Shown here in pieces: positions 41,262 through 48,965 of a stretch of 64,000 nucleotides of DNA; within the stretch, counting starts at the first letter, position 1; every line of letters begins with the position of its first letter. Location of the stretch: assembly GCF_013694245.2 (NCBI RefSeq), contig NZ_CP059322.2:2166001-2230000 (forward strand), in the 5' to 3' direction. The position numbers were made by a program, and so were the translations under genes. This DNA comes from Micromonospora ferruginea. Lineage in GTDB: Bacteria; Actinomycetota; Actinomycetes; Mycobacteriales; Micromonosporaceae. The notes beneath the pieces are model-generated. The model did no database searches. It was not told the origin of the DNA and saw only the letters and a program-made list of their open reading frames with translations.

Positions 41262-41651
41262 GTGCGGGACTGGCTGATCGGCCTCGGCGTGGGGATGGCC
41301 TGCCTGGTGGGGAGCTGGGCGCTGCTGGTGCTGCTGGCCCGGCGGCTGCCGCCGGGGATCCTGCGTGACCTGGCCGCTTTCGTGCCCGATTGTCTGACCA
41401 CGGTGCGGCGGCTGCGCCGTGATCCGCGGGTGCCGCGTCGGGCGCGGATCGCGATCGTGGTGGCGGGCGTCTGGCTGGCCAGCCCGATCGACCTGATCCC
41501 GGAGTTCCTGCCGGTGGTCGGCCCGCTGGACGACATCGTCGTGGTGGCGCTGGCGTTGCGCTACGCCGGGCGGCAGGTGCCCCGGCAGGTGCTGCTGGAC
41601 GCGTGGCCGGGCGAACCGAGGCTGCTGCTGCGCCTGCTGGGCGGGGCCTGA
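41262..41651 (+). CDS. DUF1232 (YkvA-like) membrane protein
   Basis: A 129-residue protein with an N-terminal membrane helix (GVGMACLVGSWALLVLLA) and the DUF1232 core VWLASPIDLIPEFLPVVGPLDDIVVVALALRY. The GTG start at 41262 is supported by GGGGAGGGAG upstream. The family is found in many bacteria with no firm function. Confidence 0.8.
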   Translation: MRDWLIGLGVGMACLVGSWALLVLLARRLPPGILRDLAAFVPDCLTTVRRLRRDPRVPRRARIAIVVAGVWLASPIDLIPEFLPVVGPLDDIVVVALALRYAGRQVPRQVLLDAWPGEPRLLLRLLGGA

Positions 41652-41655
41652 CGGC

Positions 41656-42204
41656 TCAGGGCCGTGGGCGTACGTGCCGGTGGCCGTCGCGTGGGAACGG
41701 CGGTCGGGCCGGCACCACCTCGGCGAACGCGTACCCGCTCTTCTCCGCCACCCGGCAGGAGGCCGGGTTGTCGATCTGGTGGAACAGTTCCATCCGGGTC
41801 AGGCCGGCGGCGGCGAAGCGGGCGAACGCCCACCCGGTGACCGCTTCGACGGCCCGGGGCGCGACGCCCCGCCCCCGGGCCGGCGCGGCGGTCCAGTAGC
41901 CGACCTCGGCTGCCGGCTGCCCGGGGTGGACCTCCTTGAGCACCACGCACGCCACCAGCCGCTCCCCCGCCGGCGTGTCCTCCAGCACGGCGAAGCTGAA
42001 CCGGCGGTCGGCCGCCCAGCCCTGCCGGCTGCGGCGCACGAAGGCCCGCGCCTCGCCACGGGTGGTCACCGGGTAGCGGGTCCAGGCGCGCAGCACCGGG
42101 TCCCGGTACGCCTCCAGCAGCGCGTCCCCGTCGCCGTCGCGGAACGGTCGCAGCAGCAGGCCGGGCGCGGACGGGGTGGCGGCGGCGGACAGCAGGACGG
42201 GCAT
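41656..42204 (-). CDS. GNAT N-acetyltransferase
   Basis: A 182-residue RimJ/RimL-type acetyltransferase: LLLRPFRDGDGDALLEAYRD, EVGYWTAAPARGRGVAPRAVEAV with the acetyl-CoA-binding pyrophosphate loop, and IDNPASCRVAEKSGY. ATG 42204 is chosen because homology starts there. It is convergent with the DUF1232 gene and divergent from the LysE-type exporter. Confidence 0.85.
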   Translation of the reverse strand: MPVLLSAAATPSAPGLLLRPFRDGDGDALLEAYRDPVLRAWTRYPVTTRGEARAFVRRSRQGWAADRRFSFAVLEDTPAGERLVACVVLKEVHPGQPAAEVGYWTAAPARGRGVAPRAVEAVTGWAFARFAAAGLTRMELFHQIDNPASCRVAEKSGYAFAEVVPARPPFPRDGHRHVRPRP

Positions 42205-42304
42205 CCCCCGAGTGTCGCGCGTCACCCCGCCCCGGCGCGAGCCCGGTCCTCCGCGCCGGGCCGGCCGGCGTAGGGTCCGGGCAGGGTCTACGGCGGGAGG
42301 CGGC

Positions 42305-42955
42305 ATGGTCACGCTCGGCGCGGTGGTGGGGATCGCCCTGGTGGCGCTCGGTCTGGTGCTCACGCCCGGCCCGAACATGGTCTACCTGGTGTCCCGCTCG
42401 GTCACCCAGGGGCGGCGGGCCGGCCTGGTGTCGCTGCTCGGCGTGGCGGTCGGCTTCCTGGTCTACCTGAGCGCCGCGGTGGCCGGCATCGCCACCGTGT
42501 TCGTGCTGGTCCCGCCGCTCTACACGGCGGTGAAGCTGGCCGGCGCGGCCTACCTGCTGTGGTTGGCGTGGCGCACGTTGCGCCCGGGCGGCCGGTCGGC
42601 GTTCACGCCGGCGCCGCTGCCGCCGGACCGGCCCCGGCGGCTGTTCACCATGGGCCTGGTGACCAACCTGCTGAACCCGAAGATCGCCATCCTCTACGTG
42701 TCGTTGCTGCCGCAGTTCGTCGACCCGGCGCGCGGGCACGTGGCGGTGCAGAGCCTGCTGCTGGGGTTGACCCAGATCGCCATCGCGTTGACCGTGAACG
42801 CGCTGATCGTGCTCAGCGCCGGTTCGGTGTCGGCGTTCCTCAGCCGCCGGCCGGGCTGGGCGCGCCTGCAGCGCTACGTGATGGGCACCGTGCTGGCCGG
42901 GCTCGCGGTGCGGATCGCCGCCGACCGCTCCCGCGCCGCCGTCGCCGCCGGCTGA
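42305..42955 (+). CDS. LysE/RhtB-family amino acid exporter
   Basis: A 216-residue membrane protein with six helices and the family signature LTPGPNMVYLVSRSVTQGRRAGLVSLLGV and FTMGLVTNLLNPKIAILYVSLLPQFVDP. ATG 42305 has GGGAGG upstream. It exports an amino acid or related small molecule. Confidence 0.88.
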   Translation: MVTLGAVVGIALVALGLVLTPGPNMVYLVSRSVTQGRRAGLVSLLGVAVGFLVYLSAAVAGIATVFVLVPPLYTAVKLAGAAYLLWLAWRTLRPGGRSAFTPAPLPPDRPRRLFTMGLVTNLLNPKIAILYVSLLPQFVDPARGHVAVQSLLLGLTQIAIALTVNALIVLSAGSVSAFLSRRPGWARLQRYVMGTVLAGLAVRIAADRSRAAVAAG

Positions 42956-42968
42956 TCCGGTACGCGGG

Positions 42969-44978
42969 TCAGCGCGGCGCCTCGCGCAGCACCGCCACGC
43001 CGCCGGGCGCGACGGTGACCCGGTCGTCGACCGCCTCGCCGGTGAGCAGTTCGTGCCCGGCGGCCGGCACCCGCTGCGGCCGGTCGGTGTGGTTGAGCAG
43101 GAACAGCCAGCTCCGGTCGCCGTCGACGCGGCGGACCGCCTCGACGCCCGGGGGCGCCGCCGGGCAGGTGGGGACGACGCCGGCGAGGCGGGCGGCGTCG
43201 GTGAGCACCCGGCGGTAGGTGTCGTCGTCGGGGCGGGTGGAGACGTACCAGGCGCGGGCGTCGCCGATCCGGTGCCGGGTGACCGCGGGCCGGCCGTCGA
43301 GCACCCCGCCGATATACGCGCTGATCTGCTCCGCCCCGGCCAGGTGCACGGTCTCCGACCAGATCCGGCCGAACCCACCGCTGGTCAGCGGCACCCGTTC
43401 GTCGTCGGCGAGCGGGTGGAACTCCTCAACCCGCACCCCGAGCAGGTCCCGGTACGCGCCCGGGTAGCCGCCGAGGCGGACGCGGGCGTGCTCGTCGGCG
43501 ACCCCGCTGAGCCAGGTGACCAGCAGGTGCCCGCCGGCGTGGACGTGCCGGCGTACCCAGTCGACCGTGGCGTCGGCGGCGAGGTAGAGCGCGGGCAGCA
43601 CGAGCAGCCGGTGCCCGTCGAGCGGGTCGCCGGGCGTGACCAGGTCGGTGGCGATGCCGGCGCGCCACAGGGCCCGGTGCGCGGCGGCCACCTCGCCCGG
43701 GTGGTCGAGGTCGGCGCGGGGCATCCCGGGGTGGCGCAGCGCCCAGCCGCTGGCCGCGTCGGAGGCGATGGCCACCCGGGCCGCCACCCGGCCCGCCTCG
43801 GTCCCGGCGAGGCGGTCGAGCGCCGCGCCGAGGCGGGCGGCCTCGCGGAACACCCGGGTGTCCGCGCCGCCGGCGTGCGACACCACGGCGGAGTGGAACC
43901 GTTCGGCGCCGCCGGCCGGGGCGCGCCACTGGAAGAACATCACCCCGGCGGAGCCGCGGGCGACGTGCGCGAGGCTGTGCCGGGTCATCCGTCCGGGTTC
44001 CTTGGTGTGCATCCGGCCGGCGGTGTGGATCTGGTTGGGCGCGCTCTCCGCCAGCAGCCACGGCGCGGGTCGGCCGGCGCCGTGGCGGGCCCAGCCGCGG
44101 GCGAGGTCGGCGGCGAGCGCGGTCTGCTCCTCGGCGGCGTCGACCCGGTCGGGGTAGTGGTCGACGGCGACCAGGTCCACCTCGCGCGCCCATCGGGCGT
44201 GGTCGACGGGCACCCAGTCGCCGAGCACGAAGTTGGTGGTGACCGGCACCGCCGGGTTCGCCGCCCGCAGCACGTCGCGCTGCTCGGTGTACGCGGACAG
44301 CAGCGTGTCGGACCAGAAGCGACGGAAGTCGAGGAGCTGGCCGGGGTTGGCCAGGTACTGGGTGGCGCGGGGCGCGCCGACATGTGCCCAGTCGGCGTAG
44401 TGCTGGCCCCAGAAGCTGGTGGCCCAGGCGTCGTTGAGCGTGTCCAGGTCGCCGTGCCGCTCGACCAGCCACCGGCGGAACGCTGTCTCGGTGTGCGGGC
44501 AGTGGCAGGTGGTGCCGTACTCGTTGTGCACGTGCCACAGCGCGAGCGCCGGGTGGTGGGCGTAGCGGGCGGCGAGCGTCTCGGCGATGCGACGGGCCGC
44601 GGCGCGGTAGGCGGGCGCGGCGGCGCAGTAGGTGTCCCGGCTGCCGTGGTGCAGCCGAATGCCGTCGGCGGTGACCGGCATGGCGTCCGGGTGGGCGTGG
44701 GTGAACCAGGGTGGCGGCGAGGCGGTCGGGGTGGCCAGCGCGGCCCGGATGCCGCCGTCGTGCAGCAGGTCCAGCACCCGGTCGAGCCAGTCGAAGGTGT
44801 GGCGGCCGGGGGCGGGTTCCAGCCGGGACCAGGCGAACACGCCGACGGTGACCAGGTTGACGCCGGCCTCGCGCATCAGGGCGATGTCCGCCGACCACAC
44901 CGGCGGGGGCCACTGTTCGGGGTTCCAGTCGCCGCCGTAGCTGAGCCGGCCGCCGCTCCACAGCGCTTTAGTTGTCAT
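42969..44978 (-). CDS. Beta-galactosidase, glycoside hydrolase family 42
   Basis: A 669-residue cytoplasmic beta-galactosidase. It has the GH42 start GGDWNPEQWP, acid/base Glu153 in WHVHNEYG, nucleophile Glu311 in LLAESAPNQ, then the trimerisation domain and a C-terminal beta domain. Of the zinc-site cysteines, Cys118, Cys158 and Cys160 are visible, while the last expected Cys is missing. ATG 44978 is preferred; an in-frame TTG lies three codons upstream. It shares a divergent promoter with the GH31 enzyme and probably removes galactose from imported oligosaccharides. Confidence 0.92.
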   Translation of the reverse strand: MTTKALWSGGRLSYGGDWNPEQWPPPVWSADIALMREAGVNLVTVGVFAWSRLEPAPGRHTFDWLDRVLDLLHDGGIRAALATPTASPPPWFTHAHPDAMPVTADGIRLHHGSRDTYCAAAPAYRAAARRIAETLAARYAHHPALALWHVHNEYGTTCHCPHTETAFRRWLVERHGDLDTLNDAWATSFWGQHYADWAHVGAPRATQYLANPGQLLDFRRFWSDTLLSAYTEQRDVLRAANPAVPVTTNFVLGDWVPVDHARWAREVDLVAVDHYPDRVDAAEEQTALAADLARGWARHGAGRPAPWLLAESAPNQIHTAGRMHTKEPGRMTRHSLAHVARGSAGVMFFQWRAPAGGAERFHSAVVSHAGGADTRVFREAARLGAALDRLAGTEAGRVAARVAIASDAASGWALRHPGMPRADLDHPGEVAAAHRALWRAGIATDLVTPGDPLDGHRLLVLPALYLAADATVDWVRRHVHAGGHLLVTWLSGVADEHARVRLGGYPGAYRDLLGVRVEEFHPLADDERVPLTSGGFGRIWSETVHLAGAEQISAYIGGVLDGRPAVTRHRIGDARAWYVSTRPDDDTYRRVLTDAARLAGVVPTCPAAPPGVEAVRRVDGDRSWLFLLNHTDRPQRVPAAGHELLTGEAVDDRVTVAPGGVAVLREAPR

Positions 44979-45010
44979 CCCGGCCAAAGTAGGAACAGGT
45001 GAGGCGGAAA

Positions 45011-45032
45011 GTCAATGCGGTGGATCATTGAC
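45011..45032. promoter_or_regulatory. Inverted repeat in the GH42/GH31 divergent promoter
   Basis: GTCAATG (45011-45017) and CATTGAC (45026-45032) make a perfect inverted repeat with an 8 bp spacer, midway between the two divergent glycosidase genes. It is a candidate regulator-binding site. Confidence 0.5.
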
Positions 45033-45034
45033 AG

Positions 45035-45059
45035 TTAGTTGTGGTTCCAAAGAAACTGG
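45035..45059. promoter_or_regulatory. XylR-like operator candidate
   Basis: The 25 bp element starts TTAGTT and ends AAACTGG, matching the half-sites and length I recall for XylR operators of Bacillus-type ROK repressors (TTAGTTT...AAACTAA). TTAGTT half-sites also occur at the GH42 start (44967-44973) and before the ROK gene (47456-47465). Confidence 0.45.
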
Positions 45060-45095
45060 CGGTGCCGCCGCCCGGGTCGCCGCGAGGAGACGCCC

Positions 45096-47465
45096 ATGCC
45101 GTACCGCCCGCCCCTGGTCCCGTACGAGACGTTCGTGGCCGACCCGCCCGACCTGCCGGTCCGTTCCCCCGGTGAGCAGGGCGCCGACGACGTGCTGCGG
45201 GCCGAGGTGGTCGGGACCGACCCGCACGGCGTCACGCTCCGCGCCACCTGCGCCTCCGGCCGCACGCTCGTCGCCCGCATCGAGGCCGCCGGCGACGGGA
45301 TCCTGCGGGTACGCCTCGCCGACGACCTGCGCGTGCGCAGCCGCTCGGCGCGCGCCACCACCCTGACCCGGCCGGCGCCGCACCCGGCCGAGGTCACCGT
45401 CGACGACGCGTACGCCCGGGTGGACGCCGGCGGGGCGGTCGCGGAGATCCGCCTCGACCCGTGGGGGCTGCGGTTCCTCGGCCCGGACGGCCGGCTGCTG
45501 GTGGCCACCGACGGCGGCACCCGGGACATCAGCGGCCGGCGACGCACGCTGCCGCTCGGCCGCTCCACCCTCGACGGTGAGCCGGTCGCCTGGCACGAGA
45601 GTTTCGTCGCGCCCGGTGACGAGCGTTTCGTCGGCTTCGGCGAGAAGTTCACCCCGCTGGACAAGCGCGGCCAGCGCCCGCTGATGTGGAACTTCGACGC
45701 GTTCGGCGGCGAGTCCGACCGGTCGCACAAGAACGTGCCGTTCTACCTGTCCGACCGCGGCTACGGGGTGCTGGTCGACAGCGGCCTGCCGGTGCAGTTC
45801 GACGTCTGCGCCAGCACCCACAGCAGCGTGCAGGTGCTGGTCCCGGACGACCTGCTCGACTACTACGTGCTGGCCGGGCCGACCCCGGCCGAGATCCTGG
45901 ACCGGCTCGACGCGCTGACCGGCCGGCCGTACCTGCCGCCGCGCTGGGCGTTCGGCGCCTGGATCTCCTCCGGGTTCTTCCCGGACAGCGAGCAACGCGT
46001 ACGGGAGCGGGCCCGGACGATCCGGGCGCGGGACATCCCCTGCGACGTGCTGCACCTGGACTGCTACTGGCAGGTCGCCGGGCGCTGGTCGGAGCTGCGC
46101 TGGGACGAGCGGGCGTTCCCGGACCCGGCCGGGATGCTCAAGGACCTCGCCGAGCAGGGCTTCCGGGTGTGCCTGTGGATGAACCCCTACCTGATGACCG
46201 ACAGTCCGCTCTACGCCGACGCCGAGGCCGCCGGCTACTTCCTGCGCCGCCCCGACGGCGGCACGTACGTGGCGGACACCTGGCACGGCAGCTATCCGGT
46301 CTGCGCCATCGTGGACCTCACCAACCCGGCGGCGGTGCGCTGGTTCCAGGGCCTGCTGCGGCCGCTGCTCGCCCAGGGCGTCGCGGTGTTCAAGACCGAC
46401 TTCGCCGAGGCGGTGCCCGCCGACGCGGTGGCGCACAACGGGATGACCGGCGTCGAGCTGCACAACGTCTACGCGCTGCTGTTCAACGACGTGGTCGCCG
46501 ACGTCACCGAGGAGGTGGCCGGGCACCGTACGGTGTGGGCGCGCTCGTCCTACCTGGGCGGGCAGCGGCACAGCGCGCAGTGGAGCGGCGACGTCAACGC
46601 CACCTGGCCGGGCATGGCCAGCACGCTGCGCGGCGGCCTGTCGCACGGGCTGTCCGGGGTGCCGTTCTGGAGCCACGACACCGGTGGGTTCCACGGCACC
46701 CCGGAGCCCGACCTCTACGTGCGCTGGACCCAGTTCGGCGCGCTGTCGCCGCTGGTCCGGCTGCACGGCACCACCAGCCGGCTGCCGTGGGACTTCCCGC
46801 CGGAGGCGGAACGCCACGCGGTCGCCGCGCTGCGGCTGCGCTACCGGCTGCTGCCGTACCTCTGGTCGGTGGCGGTGGACGCGGCCCGCACCGGCAGCCC
46901 GATGATGCGGGCGCTGCTGCTCGACACGCCCGGCGACCCGACCGCCTGGACCACCGACCTGCAGTACCGCCTGGGCGCGGACCTGCTGGTCGCGCCGGTG
47001 CTCGACCCGTCCGGGCAGCGCGCCGTCTACCTACCCGAGGGCGACGACTGGCTGGACGCGGCCACCGGGCACCGTCACGCCGGCGGCCGGCACCTGCGGG
47101 TGTCCGCGCCGCTCGACCGGCTGCCGTTGTACGTGCGGCACGGCGCGCTGGTGCCGGTGGTGGCGCCCGCGCCGACCGTCACCGAAGGACCGTTCCGTGA
47201 CGTCACGCTGGTGTCGTGGGGCGGGACCGACGCGGTGACGGTGGTGCGCGACCCCGACGGCGACACCACGGTCACCGCCGTCCGCGACGGCGACACGCTG
47301 CGGGTCCGGGTGGACGGGCCGCTGGACGTGCGCCGGGTCGCGGTGGTCGGCGACGACCCGCCGCGCCGGGTGGTCCTCGACGGCCAACCGGCGGCGGTGA
47401 GCCCGTTCGAGCCCTGGTTCGGCGACGGGGACGCGCCCGGCGGGGGCGTGGCCGATTTAGTTTAA
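45096..47465 (+). CDS. Alpha-xylosidase, glycoside hydrolase family 31 (YicI-like)
   Basis: A 789-residue enzyme. An N-terminal beta domain leads to FVGFGEKFTPLDKRGQ and WNFDAFGG, then the barrel with WISSGFFPDSEQRVRERA, VLHLDCYW, nucleophile Asp435 in FKTDFAE and acid/base Asp499 in WSGDVNATW. The KTDF(A/G)E form of the nucleophile motif is characteristic of YicI-type alpha-xylosidases rather than alpha-glucosidases. ATG 45096 follows GAGGAG. It releases alpha-linked xylose from the non-reducing end of oligosaccharides such as xyloglucan fragments. It is followed by the ROK regulator. Confidence 0.92.
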   Translation: MPYRPPLVPYETFVADPPDLPVRSPGEQGADDVLRAEVVGTDPHGVTLRATCASGRTLVARIEAAGDGILRVRLADDLRVRSRSARATTLTRPAPHPAEVTVDDAYARVDAGGAVAEIRLDPWGLRFLGPDGRLLVATDGGTRDISGRRRTLPLGRSTLDGEPVAWHESFVAPGDERFVGFGEKFTPLDKRGQRPLMWNFDAFGGESDRSHKNVPFYLSDRGYGVLVDSGLPVQFDVCASTHSSVQVLVPDDLLDYYVLAGPTPAEILDRLDALTGRPYLPPRWAFGAWISSGFFPDSEQRVRERARTIRARDIPCDVLHLDCYWQVAGRWSELRWDERAFPDPAGMLKDLAEQGFRVCLWMNPYLMTDSPLYADAEAAGYFLRRPDGGTYVADTWHGSYPVCAIVDLTNPAAVRWFQGLLRPLLAQGVAVFKTDFAEAVPADAVAHNGMTGVELHNVYALLFNDVVADVTEEVAGHRTVWARSSYLGGQRHSAQWSGDVNATWPGMASTLRGGLSHGLSGVPFWSHDTGGFHGTPEPDLYVRWTQFGALSPLVRLHGTTSRLPWDFPPEAERHAVAALRLRYRLLPYLWSVAVDAARTGSPMMRALLLDTPGDPTAWTTDLQYRLGADLLVAPVLDPSGQRAVYLPEGDDWLDAATGHRHAGGRHLRVSAPLDRLPLYVRHGALVPVVAPAPTVTEGPFRDVTLVSWGGTDAVTVVRDPDGDTTVTAVRDGDTLRVRVDGPLDVRRVAVVGDDPPRRVVLDGQPAAVSPFEPWFGDGDAPGGGVADLV

Positions 47466-47510
47466 GCTGTAGCCGAACCCGACGGCCGCGGCGCAGGAGG
47501 CGGGCACCAC
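47454..47510 (+). promoter_or_regulatory. Candidate ROK autoregulatory site
   Basis: The TTTAGTTTAA word at 47456-47465 overlaps the end of the GH31 gene and lies 45 bp before the ROK start. It repeats the TTAGTT half-site seen at the GH42/GH31 promoter, so the ROK protein may regulate itself. Confidence 0.4.
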
Positions 47511-48767
47511 GTGATCAGCATCGACCGGTCGTCGCAGACGGCCGACCTGGGCGACGTGCGGGTGGCCAACCGGGCCGTCGTGCTGCGCCACGTCCGCACG
47601 CACGCGCCCTGCTCGCGCGCCGACGTCGCCGCACGCACCGGGCTCAACAAGGCCACCGTGTCCAGCCTGGTCGGCGAGTTGATCGAGCACGGCCTGCTGC
47701 GCGAGACCGGGCTCACCGAGAACCGGGTCGGCCGGCCGGCCACCATGCTGGTCCTCGACGGTTCCCGCTATGTCGGGCTCGGCCTGCGGATCGGCGCCGA
47801 CGAGCTGGTCGTGGTCGCCGCCGACCTGGCCGGCGAGCGGCTGCTCACCTGGCGACGCGCGTTCGCCGCCGCCACCGCCGGCCCGCCGGAGACGGTACGC
47901 GCGCTCGCCGCGCTCACCCGCCGCGCGGTCACCCGGGTCACCGGGGCGGGCCGCACGGTGCTCGGCCTCACCGTGGGCGTGCCCGGGCTGGTCGACGCCG
48001 ACGGCGCCGTGCCGGCCGCGCCGGCGCTGGGCTGGCACGGTGTGCCGCTCGCCGCCGACCTGCGCCGCGCGCTGCGCGACCCGGGCTTCCCCGTCGGGGT
48101 CGACACCGACGCCAACCTCGCCGTCTCCGCCGAGCTGCGCCACGGCCCGTACGCCGGCACGGCCGACCTGGTGCACCTGAGCGGCGGGCTGACCGTCGGC
48201 GCCGGCCTGGTCAGCGGCGGTCGTCTGCTGCGCGGCGGCCGCGGCTTCGCCGGCGAGATCGCCCACCTCTTGGTGCACCCGGGCGGGCCGGCGTGCCACT
48301 GCGGGCGGCACGGCTGCCTCGCGGCGGTGGCCGGCGTGGACGCCGTGGTGCGCCGGCTGCTCCCCGACGTGGCGGCGGACGGCCCGGTCACCGACTACCT
48401 GCCGGAGATCGAGCGGATCCAGGCCCTCGCCCGCGCCGGTGACGCCCCGGTGCGCGACGGGCTCGCCGAGGTCGGCCGGCACCTCGGGTACGCGGTGTCC
48501 GTCCTGGTCGACCTGCTCGACCCGGAGGTGGTGGTGGTCGGCGGCCACCTGGCGGCGCTCGCGCCGTGGCTGCTGCCGGCCGCCCGCGACGAGATCGCCG
48601 CGCGCACGTCGGGACCGCCGGCGACGGTCCGGCTGGAGGCCAGCGCGCTGGGCTCGGCGGCCAGCGCGCTGGGCGGCGCCACCGCGGCACTGGCCACGGT
48701 GGAGGCCGGGCAACTGCCGGTCGCCTGCCCCCTTGACCGCACCGGCCCCGGGTGCCAACCTCGGTAG
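47511..48767 (+). CDS. ROK-family transcriptional regulator (NagC/XylR type)
   Basis: A 418-residue regulator. The N-terminal winged helix-turn-helix is CSRADVAARTGLNKATVSSLVGELIEHGLL, followed by ENRVGRPATML and a ROK sugar-kinase fold with LTVGVPGLVD, GRGFAGEIAH and the zinc site CHCGRHGC. The start codon is GTG 47511. It lies between the alpha-xylosidase and the GH3 gene and probably senses xylose or a xylose-containing sugar, repressing the divergent GH42/GH31 promoter. Confidence 0.9.
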   Translation: MISIDRSSQTADLGDVRVANRAVVLRHVRTHAPCSRADVAARTGLNKATVSSLVGELIEHGLLRETGLTENRVGRPATMLVLDGSRYVGLGLRIGADELVVVAADLAGERLLTWRRAFAAATAGPPETVRALAALTRRAVTRVTGAGRTVLGLTVGVPGLVDADGAVPAAPALGWHGVPLAADLRRALRDPGFPVGVDTDANLAVSAELRHGPYAGTADLVHLSGGLTVGAGLVSGGRLLRGGRGFAGEIAHLLVHPGGPACHCGRHGCLAAVAGVDAVVRRLLPDVAADGPVTDYLPEIERIQALARAGDAPVRDGLAEVGRHLGYAVSVLVDLLDPEVVVVGGHLAALAPWLLPAARDEIAARTSGPPATVRLEASALGSAASALGGATAALATVEAGQLPVACPLDRTGPGCQPR

Positions 48768-48818
48768 CGCCGCCCCCGGGCCGGGCAACCCGTGGCGGCG
48801 TGTTTTCCGGCGGTTGTC

Positions 48819-48828
48819 GAAGCGCTTC
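48819..48828. promoter_or_regulatory. LacI-type operator, distal site
   Basis: The palindromic core GAAGCGCTTC lies 147 bp before the GH3 start, within the 198 bp gap after the ROK gene. It shares its core with the stronger site at 48908, with centres 93 bp apart. Confidence 0.65.
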
Positions 48829-48907
48829 ACCAGCGCTCCGGGCCGACCCCGCCGGCCAACCACCACCCCTTGCACGCGCGTGCGCGCCGCCGTCTCAGCA
48901 GCGGGCC

Positions 48908-48925
48908 CGTCGAAGCGCTTCGACG
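48908..48925. promoter_or_regulatory. LacI-type operator, proximal site
   Basis: CGTCGAAGCGCTTCGACG is a perfect 18 bp palindrome with the central CG and AAGCGCTT core typical of LacI-family operators. It lies 40 bp before the GH3 start, whose operon includes a LacI regulator at 51383. Confidence 0.75.
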
Positions 48926-48965
48926 ACGCCTCCGGCGGCCCGCGCGCCGACCGGAGGCGCCCGCC

